From contig CAZLGO010000034.1 in the NCBI GenBank assembly GCA_964559295.1, positions 1 through 17,230 on the forward strand: a stretch of 17,230 nucleotides of DNA, in the 5' to 3' direction. This stretch comes from CAZLGO01 sp964559295. GTDB taxonomy: Archaea > Methanobacteriota > Methanobacteria > Methanobacteriales > Methanobacteriaceae. How positions within the stretch are numbered: the first letter of the stretch is position 1; every line of letters begins with the position of its first letter. The translations under genes were made by a program, and so were the position numbers. The notes beneath the pieces are model-generated. The model saw nothing but the letters and a program-made list of their open reading frames with translations. It was not told the DNA's origin and made no database searches. Of the stretch, positions 1 to 7,488 are shown in pieces.

Positions 1-978
1 ACACATGACATATGATGGTTCTGAAGTTGTCTTCTCTTCCCCTGGGATCTCAATACCCTCTTTTGTAACCACTCTTATCGCATCGTTAGGACATACCTTT
101 GCACAACCTCCATCCAACTCACAGAGTTCTTCGTTCCAGACAACTCCTTCCTCGGCAACTGGTTTTGCTGGTCCCAATTCAACCTCTAAATCTATTGCAT
201 CAACTGGACACATCTCTTCGCAAAGTCCACATGCAGTACAGATTTCTGGAAGTTCAACTGTAAGATCTGATTCTTTTGGCTCTATGAAATCTCCAGGGCA
301 TGCTTCAACACATGTGTTACATCCAATACACGTCTCTTTGTCTACATCGAATTTTATGATCTCTCTTGTTCTTTTTGTTGGTATTTTGCCTGATATGTAC
401 ACTGCGTTCCATGGACATGTCTGAGCACATATTCCACAGTAGATACACTTATCTTCGTCGATTGTGATTACATCCCCAATCTCAGGTAGATCTATAGCTT
501 CTGTTGGACATTCATCAACGCACAACCCACATCCAACACATCTATCTGAAACATATGCAGGACCTACGATTTCTTCTTCTATTTTCTTTGGCTCTTTGAC
601 ACCTTCTATACCAATAACTTCAATAGGACATATATCAACGCATTCCTGACACATAACGCAGAAACCGTGTAATGGAACTTTTTGAACCTTCCCTCCTTCC
701 AATTTTAGAATTTGTGGTGGACAAACTTCTACACAAGTTCCACACTGCTGGCATTTTGCAGGATTGTATACTATACGGGTTTTGGATACACCTGTATCAC
801 CTAAAACCAGTTCTTCAGCTTTCAATGCATCATTAGGACAAACTTCAACGCATTTTGGTTCACCTTCACAGATGTCACAGTAAATTACATCTTCAGGTGA
901 TACTTGAATTGCTGTAGTTGGACATATCCATTGGCAAGCCCCACATCTTATACAGTCCTCTTTGTTGACTACTATCAT
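1..978 (-). CDS. mvhB: Polyferredoxin MvhB of the Mvh hydrogenase operon (3' end outside window)
   Basis: The reading frame stays open to base 1, giving 326 residues and no stop, so the C-terminus is missing. It starts at an ATG preceded by AAGGTGG on the minus strand. It is a chain of ferredoxin-type [4Fe-4S] motifs, with cysteines at about residues 9-19, 34-47, 76-86, 107-117, 147-157, 178-188, 217-227, 247-257 and 286-296, and a further Cys at 326 that probably opens the next motif. Most motifs are CxxCxxCxxxCP. The second is CxxCx5CxxxCP. The ninth has Asp (residue 289) where the second Cys should be. Characterised MvhB proteins carry twelve clusters in about 410 residues, so about 85 residues are probably missing. 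It is last in mvhDGAB, 20 bases after mvhA. MvhB is thought to be a soluble electron carrier linked to the Mvh/Hdr system; its exact partner is not settled. Confidence 0.95.
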   Translation of the reverse strand, partial: MIVVNKEDCIRCGACQWICPTTAIQVSPEDVIYCDICEGEPKCVEVCPNDALKAEELVLGDTGVSKTRIVYNPAKCQQCGTCVEVCPPQILKLEGGKVQKVPLHGFCVMCQECVDICPIEVIGIEGVKEPKKIEEEIVGPAYVSDRCVGCGLCVDECPTEAIDLPEIGDVITIDEDKCIYCGICAQTCPWNAVYISGKIPTKRTREIIKFDVDKETCIGCNTCVEACPGDFIEPKESDLTVELPEICTACGLCEEMCPVDAIDLEVELGPAKPVAEEGVVWNEELCELDGGCAKVCPNDAIRVVTKEGIEIPGEEKTTSEPSYVMC

Positions 979-998
979 TTTTTCCACCTTAAAAAAAT

Positions 999-2411
999 TT
1001 AAAGCTTGGAGATGAGCTCTCCCTCATGATCATATACTTCTAGAGTTGCTAATCTCATGCTGCCGTCAATTGTGTGGGTTGCGCAGGATAGACATGGGTC
1101 ATAACACCTAATCACCATCTCCATTAAGTTGAAAATACTATCATCTACTTCTACACCTGGTTTTATGTAATCTTGTGCTACTTTCTGGATTCCCATCTCC
1201 ATGGCAGGGTTGTTTTGTATGGTTGCTACTATGATATTCGCTTTGGTTATCAGTCCATTTTCATCTGTAGCATAATGATGTGTTAGTGTTCCTCTTGGTG
1301 CTTCAACGATTCCTACACCTTCACCAGCTTGTCTTTCAAGAGGTCCCATTAGAGTTTTGCCTGATAAATCTCCTTCCAAGGCATCAGCCGCTAATTCAGC
1401 GCATGCAACAAGTTCAATTAACCTTGCCCAGTGGTAAAGCAGTGGTTCGTGTGCATATCCAAATGTGTCTTTTAGCTGTTTAAAGTAATCTTGAGCTTTG
1501 GGTGTTGGCATCTTATCTGCAACGTTTAGTCTTGAAAGTGGACAAACTCTATATACGCCTTCTGGATAGCCTAAATCCTTTATATATGGGAATTTCAGCC
1601 AGGAGTAAGGTTTTACATGTTCTGCCATGTAGTCAAGATACTCAGTATTTGGGAATTCTGCATAAAGATTGCCTTCTGGATCTTTTATCCTTACAATCCC
1701 ATCGTAAACATCCCATACACCATTTTTTACAAGTCCTGTGTGATAGGTCTCGATATAACCAAGTGTCTTTACAAGATCTATGTTTTCCTCAAATATCGGA
1801 ATGGCTGTCTGGATTGTAGCTTCTGCCAGCTCAACATTCCTTTTAGCAGCTTCGAGCAACTCCTTTTGTGTTTCATCGTCCATCTTTGTGGTAATTCCGC
1901 CTGGTATGTATGATGTTGGATGTATTGGTCTTCCACCTGTTGCAGTTACAAGTTTTAGAGCATTTTTTCTAAGTTCTATGGCATTTAGAGCTAGTTCAGG
2001 TGTATCTTTTACTATCTGAAATACATTTCTTGTTTGTCTGTCTTTTCCTGCTATAAAATCAGGTGCTGCTAAGAAGTAAAAGTGGAGCGCATGAGAGTGC
2101 ATATATGAACCCCAGTTCATAATTTCTCTGAGCTTGTATGCTGTCTCTGGGATGTCTTCAGCAGCTAATCCAAAGGTACCATCTGCTGCTTTTGCGGATG
2201 CTAAGTGGTGTTGCACATCACAAATTCCACAAATTCTTGGTACTATTCTTGGGGCTTCTTCAATTGGTCTTCCCTGTAGGAATTTTTCAAATCCACGAAA
2301 TTCCATGACATGAAGCTTTGTCTCTTTTGGATAACCTTCTTCATCAAGTTGTACCGTGATCTTTGCGTGACCTTCAATTCTCGTTACAGGTTCCATTGTT
2401 ACCTTAACCAT
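999..2411 (-). CDS. mvhA: F420-non-reducing [NiFe] hydrogenase large subunit MvhA
   Basis: This is the catalytic large subunit that splits H2 at a Ni-Fe(CN)2CO centre (470 residues). The four nickel-ligating cysteines are visible: C61 and C64 in RICGIC near the N-terminus, and C440 and C443 in DPCLSCATH near the C-terminus. After H446 there is a 24-residue tail, which by the family rule is removed by a maturation endopeptidase once the metal centre is in place. Both C-terminal metal ligands are ordinary Cys codons in one continuous frame, so there is no split selenocysteine subunit as in VhuU of some Methanococcales. It starts at an ATG with GGAGGGATTGAA upstream and lies one base after the mvhG stop, which indicates translational coupling. 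In the cell it works with MvhG and MvhD and the HdrABC complex to reduce ferredoxin and CoM-S-S-CoB. Confidence 0.97.
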   Translation of the reverse strand: MVKVTMEPVTRIEGHAKITVQLDEEGYPKETKLHVMEFRGFEKFLQGRPIEEAPRIVPRICGICDVQHHLASAKAADGTFGLAAEDIPETAYKLREIMNWGSYMHSHALHFYFLAAPDFIAGKDRQTRNVFQIVKDTPELALNAIELRKNALKLVTATGGRPIHPTSYIPGGITTKMDDETQKELLEAAKRNVELAEATIQTAIPIFEENIDLVKTLGYIETYHTGLVKNGVWDVYDGIVRIKDPEGNLYAEFPNTEYLDYMAEHVKPYSWLKFPYIKDLGYPEGVYRVCPLSRLNVADKMPTPKAQDYFKQLKDTFGYAHEPLLYHWARLIELVACAELAADALEGDLSGKTLMGPLERQAGEGVGIVEAPRGTLTHHYATDENGLITKANIIVATIQNNPAMEMGIQKVAQDYIKPGVEVDDSIFNLMEMVIRCYDPCLSCATHTIDGSMRLATLEVYDHEGELISKL

Positions 2412-2412
2412 T

Positions 2413-3333
2413 TCAATCCCTCCTTATTCTCATGGGTATTAAGCTTGCTGGTAGTGTGTATGTGTAGAACGTGCCTACAACATCATCCAGTTGGTTTGCA
2501 AGTTCTTCTGGGTCAACTATCTTATCCCTCTCGACACCAAAGTCGGATGCAATCGCACTTATCATCTTTGCACCCTGATCCACAACGCTGCCGGTTGGTC
2601 CATAACATCCTCTACAGGGAACTGCTATGGAAGGACACTCAGCACCACAAACTGAAATCGTTGCTGGTCCCATGCATACCAATCCCTGTGCTATTAAACA
2701 GAGATCTGGATCAGGCTCTTCACCTTCAAATTGTCTTATAATGAAATCCATTGCAAGTCCTTCAGGTGGTTTTTCTCTTGGGCATTCTTCACATAAATTT
2801 GTTTTTGGAAGTTCAACAGATTCTCCCTTCAGCAGAGCAAGAAGTGCCTTTGCAACTACATCAGATTTTGGTGGACATCCAGGTATGGTCACATCCACAT
2901 CTATCACATCTGCAAGCGGTCTAACTCTGTTTTCGAAGTGGGGTACTTCCTCGTGTGGAAGAACACCTTCAGGGTTTGGTGTACTTGGTGAGTTTATGTA
3001 TGCTTCTTCTATTAACTCCTCATTCTTGAAAAGATTTCCCAAACCAGGAATTCCTCCATAAACAGCGCATGTTCCATAGGCTATTACAGCACCTGCCTTT
3101 TCCCTGAGTTTCTCAGCGAGCTCTTTGTTTTCGTCGTTTCGGATTCCGCCTTCTATCACAACTGCGTCTAAATCTGGAATCTCATCATATTTTACATCCA
3201 TCAACACTGGACTGAATTTAAACTCTGCCAACTCTAAAACATCTAAAATTGCTTCGTGTATATCTACAACAGATAAATGACAGCCTGAACATCCGCTAAG
3301 CCACATGGTTCCAATTTTAACTTTTTCTGCCAT
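2413..3333 (-). CDS. mvhG: F420-non-reducing [NiFe] hydrogenase small subunit MvhG
   Basis: This is the electron-transfer small subunit (306 residues). The N-terminal CSGC (C15, C18), the later YGTCAVYGG and PGCPP segments and the Cys-rich C-terminal part around CGAECPSIAVPCRGC match the binding sites of the three Fe-S clusters of this family. There is no twin-arginine signal, as expected for a cytoplasmic hydrogenase. The cluster nearest the Ni-Fe site takes electrons from MvhA, and the distal one passes them to MvhD. The ATG follows GGAGGC, which overlaps the end of mvhD two bases away. Order and spacing fit a single mvhDGAB transcript. Confidence 0.96.
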   Translation of the reverse strand: MAEKVKIGTMWLSGCSGCHLSVVDIHEAILDVLELAEFKFSPVLMDVKYDEIPDLDAVVIEGGIRNDENKELAEKLREKAGAVIAYGTCAVYGGIPGLGNLFKNEELIEEAYINSPSTPNPEGVLPHEEVPHFENRVRPLADVIDVDVTIPGCPPKSDVVAKALLALLKGESVELPKTNLCEECPREKPPEGLAMDFIIRQFEGEEPDPDLCLIAQGLVCMGPATISVCGAECPSIAVPCRGCYGPTGSVVDQGAKMISAIASDFGVERDKIVDPEELANQLDDVVGTFYTYTLPASLIPMRIRRD

Positions 3334-3335
3334 TT

Positions 3336-3755
3336 TTATGCCTCCACCTGTTCCTTGATAGGTGATGGTCCGAGACCTCTAATACGCTCCGTCATCATTT
3401 TCACGGTGTTTGCGAATTTCTCACCCTCTGATGCAGATATCCAGTCATGATGTATTCTTTCTCTCCCAATTCCAAGATCATCTGCAAGTTTGTACACGAG
3501 TCTCATTCTTCGATCTGTTTTGTAGTTTCCTGCGTCGTAGTGGCAATCCCCATGGTGGCATCCTGCAACGATTACTCCATCAGCGCCTTCTCTGAACGCC
3601 TTAAGAATAAACTGTGGTTCTACACGTCCAGAACACATTACTCGAATTACACGCACATTTGGAGGATATTGCATTCTCGCAGTACCCGCGGTGTCTGCTC
3701 CACCATAAGAACACCAGTTACAACAAAACATAACGATCTTCACATCGTCAGACAT
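3336..3755 (-). CDS. mvhD: Mvh hydrogenase delta subunit MvhD, link to heterodisulfide reductase
   Basis: MvhD (139 residues) is a small iron-sulfur protein that connects the MvhAG hydrogenase to the flavin subunit HdrA. Cysteines at 11, 12, 15 (FCCNWCSYGGAD), 41 (VMCSGRV), 66 and 71 (AGCHHGDCHY) form the conserved pattern of the family, which holds one [2Fe-2S] cluster. The length is normal for the family. It is the first gene of the operon: a clear AAGGAGG precedes the ATG, and a TATA box lies about 70-80 bases upstream. Electron bifurcation by Mvh/Hdr is established for Methanothermobacter; its operation here is inferred from the conserved subunits. Confidence 0.96.
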   Translation of the reverse strand: MSDDVKIVMFCCNWCSYGGADTAGTARMQYPPNVRVIRVMCSGRVEPQFILKAFREGADGVIVAGCHHGDCHYDAGNYKTDRRMRLVYKLADDLGIGRERIHHDWISASEGEKFANTVKMMTERIRGLGPSPIKEQVEA

Positions 3756-3824
3756 GGCGTTTCCTCCTTTTTGACCTATTAATTCTATAGTTTTATACTA
3801 TAGTAGTGAGATAGAAAAATACCT

Positions 3825-3834
3825 ATTATATAAA
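3825..3834 (-). promoter_or_regulatory. Box A (TATA) of the mvhDGAB promoter
   Basis: On the minus strand this reads TTTATATAAT, close to the methanogen box A consensus, in the 107-base gap between the trpC stop and mvhD. A start site about 25 bases downstream would fall near 3800-3805 and leave a leader of about 45-50 bases before the mvhD ATG. Two copies of the self-complementary hexamer CTATAG (3785-3790 and 3798-3803) sit at or just after the predicted start site. The promoter is predicted from sequence only. Confidence 0.6.
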
Positions 3835-3862
3835 TATTACTTATAGAACAGATCCGGAAACC

Positions 3863-4630
3863 TTATATATGAATAAATTCGGCGATGGTCTTTTCGATAT
3901 CTGGGGTAGTCATTATACTAGTACCAACTAAAATCGCATCCGCATGCATCATAACAAAATCAACGTCTTCTTTTTTAGTAATGCCACTTTCACTTACCAC
4001 AATCACATCTCGAGGAACATATCTTGCTAATTTTTGGGTAGTATCAATATTTATTTTTAGGGTCTTAAAATCTCTGTTGTTTATACCAATAAGAGAAGCT
4101 CCTGCTGCTACCGCTCTTTCAATCTCTTCTTTATTGTGAACCTCAACAAGGGCTTCCATACCAAGATTTTCTGTAAGTTCTATGAAAATCTCAAGATCCT
4201 CTATTAGAGAAGCTATAAGAAGAATTGCGTCTGCACAATACTTCGCTGATTCATAAATCTGCTCTTTGCTTATTATAAAATCTTTTCTCAATATGGGAAC
4301 ATTTGTTGTTTTTTTTGCTATTTTTAAGTATTTTAAGCTTCCACTAAAAAATTCAGGTTCGGTAAGTACAGATATAGCACATGCACCAGCTTTTTGCATT
4401 TTATATGCTATCTCTTCCACCTGAACATCTGTTAAATTCGCAAGCACCCCTTCAGAAGGTGATGCTGGTTTTATCTCAGAGATCATGGGGACTAATCCTT
4501 CGCGTCTTTTTTTTATTATCGCATCCTTTAAGCTCCTATTTTTACATTTTTTGTCTATTTTATAAAGATCTGTATTTTTCTCTAACGCTTCAACACGTTT
4601 TTTCGTTGACTCCATGATCTCATGTAACAT
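3863..4630 (-). CDS. trpC: Indole-3-glycerol phosphate synthase (TrpC)
   Basis: TrpC closes the indole ring in tryptophan synthesis, converting CdRP to indole-3-glycerol phosphate in the cytoplasm. The (beta/alpha)8 family residues are present: E52 and K54 (SEIKPASPSEG), K116 (PILRKDF), E163 (LVEVH), N184 (GINNRD) and E214-S215 (VSESGI), plus the phosphate-binding AILVGTS near the end. The frame stays open upstream to a TTG at 4678, but the ATG at 4630 is preferred: AAGGAG lies 9 bases before it, and the TATA element at 4681-4690 would place transcription start near 4657-4660, downstream of that TTG. The result is 255 residues, normal for the family. No other trp gene is adjacent, so it is separated from the rest of the pathway. 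The gene is richer in A and T, with long T/A runs, than the methanogenesis genes around it. Confidence 0.93.
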   Translation of the reverse strand: MLHEIMESTKKRVEALEKNTDLYKIDKKCKNRSLKDAIIKKRREGLVPMISEIKPASPSEGVLANLTDVQVEEIAYKMQKAGACAISVLTEPEFFSGSLKYLKIAKKTTNVPILRKDFIISKEQIYESAKYCADAILLIASLIEDLEIFIELTENLGMEALVEVHNKEEIERAVAAGASLIGINNRDFKTLKINIDTTQKLARYVPRDVIVVSESGITKKEDVDFVMMHADAILVGTSIMTTPDIEKTIAEFIHI

Positions 4631-4680
4631 TGAAAACAGCTCCTTTATACTCTGCAATGAAAACTTAATATGATTCAATG

Positions 4681-4690
4681 TTATATATAA
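4681..4690. promoter_or_regulatory. Palindromic TATA element shared by divergent trpC and sufC promoters
   Basis: TTATATATAA is a perfect palindrome and the only good TATA box in the 125 bases between the chosen starts of trpC (minus) and sufC (plus). Read toward trpC it is TTTATATATAA, the canonical methanogen box A. Expected start sites about 25 bases away are near 4657-4660 for trpC (leader about 30) and near 4710-4714 for sufC (leader about 45). The dual use is inferred. Confidence 0.55.
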
Positions 4691-4755
4691 ACATCAAAAT
4701 ATATGGCAGTTAAGGAAAATAAGAATCAAGTAATTGAAAAACGGTGGTTGCTAAA

Positions 4756-5517
4756 ATGCTGCTTGAAATAACCGATCTGGCTGTTGAAGTCGATGGGAAA
4801 GAAATTTTAAGTGATATAGATTTGTACATCGACAAAGGAGAGACTCATGTTCTTTTAGGTCCCAATGGCTCTGGAAAAAGTACGCTGTTCATGGCGATAC
4901 TTGGATTTCCAAAGTACAAAGTAAAGAGAGGGGAAATAATATTTAAAGGAGAGGATATAAGCAACTATTCAACCACAGATCGTATAAAAATGGGAATTGG
5001 AGTAAGTTTTCAAAACCCCCCGGCGGTAAGGGGTGTGAAATTGAAAGACATGATAAGAATAGCCAGTGGTGAAATTGCTAAAGAAGATGAGGAAATTAGT
5101 AAGAGCTTGCAGGAGCTTGCAGAAAAATTAAAATTCGATGAAAAATTTTTGGAAAGGGATATTAATCTGGGATTTTCAGGTGGTGAGATCAAAAGATCAG
5201 AGATCCTGCAGCTTCTTGCTCAAAAACCAGATTTCATCATGTTTGACGAGCCAGATTCTGGTGTGGATATCGAAAATGTTGAACTTATTGCAGAGGAGAT
5301 CAATGCACTGTTGGATAAAGATAAAAAACCAGGATTAAGAGAAAAGGCAGGACTTTTGATAACTCATTTAGGTTATATTCTGAACTTTGTAAGTGCAAAT
5401 ACAGCTCATGTACTCATGGATGGTAAAATAGCATGTTCCGGAGATCCTGCTGAAATTTTAGAAGACATAAGAAAAGAAGGCTTCAAAGGGTGTTTAAGAT
5501 GCGTCGAGACACATTAG
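4756..5517 (+). CDS. sufC: Fe-S cluster assembly ATPase SufC (SmsC type)
   Basis: SufC is the ABC-type ATPase that drives cluster assembly on SufB; it is cytoplasmic and has no membrane partner. In this 253-residue protein the Walker A motif GPNGSGKST is at 35-43, the Q-loop Gln at 86, the signature FSGGE at 140-144, Walker B MFDEPDSGVD with D164/E165, and the H-loop His at 204. A GTG at 4744 is in frame, but it has no ribosome binding site, whereas the ATG at 4756 has GGTGG about 8 bases upstream. The protein ends in GCLRCVETH, a CxxC tail encoded where the gene overlaps sufB. Only sufC and sufB are present, with no sufS, sufD, sufE or sufU nearby. This matches the minimal two-gene SUF-like (SMS) system described for archaea, which in methanogens is thought to use sulfide. 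Confidence 0.95.
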   Translation: MLLEITDLAVEVDGKEILSDIDLYIDKGETHVLLGPNGSGKSTLFMAILGFPKYKVKRGEIIFKGEDISNYSTTDRIKMGIGVSFQNPPAVRGVKLKDMIRIASGEIAKEDEEISKSLQELAEKLKFDEKFLERDINLGFSGGEIKRSEILQLLAQKPDFIMFDEPDSGVDIENVELIAEEINALLDKDKKPGLREKAGLLITHLGYILNFVSANTAHVLMDGKIACSGDPAEILEDIRKEGFKGCLRCVETH

Positions 5518-6719
5518 AACGTGCGAAGAAAGCCAAAAAAAAGCGTGCTGCTTTTGGTGAAGACATTGAGCTTGAAAAATATGTTAAAGAGGAAGCAGGG
5601 GAGCATGAATCAATAGCATCCTTAAGCGAACTTCCAGAAGATTACAAAAAATCCATACTTAGTGTAGGTGTTACACCAGAAGAAAAGGAAAGAGCCGGCT
5701 CTTTTATGCAAATTGATCAATCTGGAGTCTGTTCGATGTGTAGCTTGGATACACTCGAAGTTATGAATTTTCAAGATGCGCTAAACAAATACGAATGGCT
5801 TCATGATTATTCCTGGAAAGCTGTGGCTGTTGATACCGATAAATACACAGCAGAAACTGAATTAAGAAAATCAAATGGTTATTTTATTAGATCGCTTCCA
5901 GGATCAAAAGAGGTCTTTCCTGTACAGGCATGCATGTTTATTAGTGGTGAGCGGACCGCTCAAACTGTCCACAACGTAGTTATAGCAGAGGAAAACTCAG
6001 AGTTACATATAATAACAGGGTGTACCGTTGCTCCTCATGTTACATCAGCACTTCATGTTGGCGTCTCTGAATTTTATGTTAAAAAAGGCGCCAAGATAAC
6101 CTTTACAATGGTTCACAGGTGGGAGGAACAGGTTGACGTAAGACCACGTACAGGTGTTCTAATCGAAGATGAAGGTACCTACATCAGCAACTACATCTTA
6201 ACAAGTCCTGTAAAAAGCATACAAGCTTATCCTACAGCTTATTGTAAAGGTAAAAATTCAACAGCTACTTTTCAATCCATATTGTATGGTCAAAAGGAAT
6301 CTGTATTGGATATAGGTTCAAGAGCATTATTAGAAGGTGAAGGTTCAAAATCAGAAATGATATCAAGAGCGGTTACTAAAGATAAATCCCAAATATTCGC
6401 GAGAGGACATATAGCAGGTAGAAAAGGAGGGGTCAAAGGACATCTTGAATGCAGAGGACTTGTACTTTCTGACGAATCTATGATATACGCTGTCCCAGAA
6501 TTGGAAGGGAGCGCAACAAATTTAGAACTATCTCACGAAGCAGCAGTCGGAAAAATAGCTGAAGAAGAGATATTATATTTAACTTCAAGAGGTCTTACAG
6601 AAGAAGAAGCCTCTTCGATGATTATAAAAGGATTTTTAAGCATGGATATCAAAGGTTTACCACCAGAACTTGCAGCTGAAACAAAAAGAATGCTTGATAT
6701 GAGTCTAAAAGCTATGTGA
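5499..6719 (+). CDS. sufB: Fe-S cluster scaffold SufB (SmsB type)
   Basis: This is the SufB/SufD-family beta-helix scaffold on which Fe-S clusters are built with SufC (406 residues). The C-terminal core has HLECRGL (Cys about 318) followed by LSHEAAVGKI (His about 346, Glu about 347), the region that in E. coli SufB/SufD supplies cluster-binding residues. The N-terminal part has an extra CxxC in GVCSMCSL (about residues 75-80). An in-frame GTG lies at 5490, but the ATG at 5499 is preferred because AGGGTG in the end of sufC is a suitable binding site. The genes overlap by 19 bases, indicating translational coupling. As the only SufB/D homologue in the pair it would act as a homodimer in SufB2C2, by analogy with archaeal SMS. 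Confidence 0.93.
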   Translation: MRRDTLERAKKAKKKRAAFGEDIELEKYVKEEAGEHESIASLSELPEDYKKSILSVGVTPEEKERAGSFMQIDQSGVCSMCSLDTLEVMNFQDALNKYEWLHDYSWKAVAVDTDKYTAETELRKSNGYFIRSLPGSKEVFPVQACMFISGERTAQTVHNVVIAEENSELHIITGCTVAPHVTSALHVGVSEFYVKKGAKITFTMVHRWEEQVDVRPRTGVLIEDEGTYISNYILTSPVKSIQAYPTAYCKGKNSTATFQSILYGQKESVLDIGSRALLEGEGSKSEMISRAVTKDKSQIFARGHIAGRKGGVKGHLECRGLVLSDESMIYAVPELEGSATNLELSHEAAVGKIAEEEILYLTSRGLTEEEASSMIIKGFLSMDIKGLPPELAAETKRMLDMSLKAM

Positions 6720-6751
6720 ATTTGCCATCCTTCACTAGCTTTACCATTAAT

Positions 6752-7324
6752 TCATCTATTTTTTGCCTTGATTTTCTCTAAAGCTTCTGCTGCTTGCCTT
6801 CTAACATAACTGCTCTCATCCTTTAAAGCCTCACGAAGTGGTTCTACTGCCCTTTTATCTCCTATTTCACCAAGAGCCCATGTTGCTCCTCCTCGAACAT
6901 ATCCACTACCATCCTCCAAAACTCCAATAAGTGGTTCTACTGCCCTTTTATCTCCTATTTCACCAAGAGCCCATGTTGCTCCTCCTCGAACACGCCAATA
7001 GTTATGCTTCAAAGTTTGAATAAGCGGTTCTACTGCTCTATCGCCCATATTACCAAGAGCCCCTACTACTTCCCTTCGAACCCACTTATTTTCATCCTCC
7101 AAAGCCCTGATAAGTGGCTCGATCGCTCTTTCATCACTTATCTTACCAAGAGCCCTTGCTGCTCCCCTTCGAACATATCTATTTTCATCTTCTAAAGCTT
7201 GAATGAGTGGTTCTACCGCTTCCTTTCCAATTTTCTCAAGAGTTTCGACCACCTGCAATCTAAAACCCTCGTCTTCATCCTCCAAATTACAAATAAGCTC
7301 TTCAATCTTTTTTTTCTTTGCCAT
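6752..7324 (-). CDS. HEAT-repeat (PBS-lyase type) protein, function unknown
   Basis: This is a 190-residue protein made almost entirely of HEAT-like repeats with a 30-31-residue period. The repeat cores (AVEPLI..AL.D....VRR.A..ALG.IGD) begin at about residues 36, 67, 97, 128 and 159, after a Lys-rich start and a degenerate first repeat at about 7-35. Such solenoids bind proteins, and in some families bind lyase clients or phycobilin-like ligands; nothing here identifies the partner. There is no signal peptide, membrane segment or catalytic motif. The ATG at 7324 has GGGAG 9 bases upstream; an in-frame ATG at 7357 would add 11 residues (rich in Trp, Cys and Met) that do not look like the repeat and lack a good binding site. 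It ends convergently with sufB, 32 bases apart, and is divergent from fae. Repeats four and five are nearly identical in DNA. Confidence 0.88.
   Translation of the reverse strand: MAKKKKIEELICNLEDEDEGFRLQVVETLEKIGKEAVEPLIQALEDENRYVRRGAARALGKISDERAIEPLIRALEDENKWVRREVVGALGNMGDRAVEPLIQTLKHNYWRVRGGATWALGEIGDKRAVEPLIGVLEDGSGYVRGGATWALGEIGDKRAVEPLREALKDESSYVRRQAAEALEKIKAKNR
6836..6992 (-). repeat. Two copies of a 93-base tandem unit within the HEAT-repeat gene
   Basis: Bases 6836-6899 and 6929-6992 are identical over 64 positions and offset by exactly 93 bases, which is one 31-residue HEAT repeat. The intervening 29 bases are not matched to the same degree. Perfect identity, including third codon positions, indicates a recent unit duplication or gene conversion between neighbouring repeats. 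Confidence 0.9.
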
Positions 7325-7488
7325 TTTCCACATCTCCCATCCAGTTTTACAAATCATCTTTTCTAAGCCTTTGTAAAATTACATCAATACAAACATATTA
7401 ATGTGTGTTTCTTACATATATTAAACGTAAAAAATAGCAAGTTCTTGAAAATAAGGTTCTAGAATCCAAAAATGAAGGAGTTGATGTT
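7325..7488. promoter_or_regulatory. Divergent intergenic region between the HEAT-repeat gene and fae
   Basis: This gap of 164 bases must hold promoters for both neighbours. A TATA-like CATATATTAAA around 7415-7425 could serve fae (start near 7440, leader about 45 bases) and, read backwards as TTTAATATATG, also the HEAT gene. ACATATTAATGTGT at 7393-7406 is an inverted repeat with one mismatched pair. No hairpin RNA was recognised. The assignments are weak. Confidence 0.35.

Noticed and set aside
5..1000. Plus-strand open frames at 5-424 and 464-649
   Set aside because: They are antisense to the Cys-rich mvhB frame, have no ribosome binding site and no recognisable protein character.
999..1110. 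A selenocysteine or split large-subunit peptide at the mvhA C-terminus (VhuU-like)
   Set aside because: The frame is continuous with Cys codons at both metal positions (C440, C443) and no in-frame TGA.
2310..3061. Plus-strand frames over mvhA/mvhG (for example 2310-2741 and 2627-3061)
   Set aside because: They lie opposite well-conserved hydrogenase genes and arise from the codon pattern of the true strand.
4631..4678. Longer trpC starting at the TTG at 4678
   Set aside because: No ribosome binding site is visible, and the TATA box would put the transcript start downstream of it; ATG 4630 has AAGGAG.
6752..7000. CRISPR array, suggested by the exact repeats
   Set aside because: Only two copies, period 93 bases, in frame with a HEAT-repeat protein; the repeats are coding.
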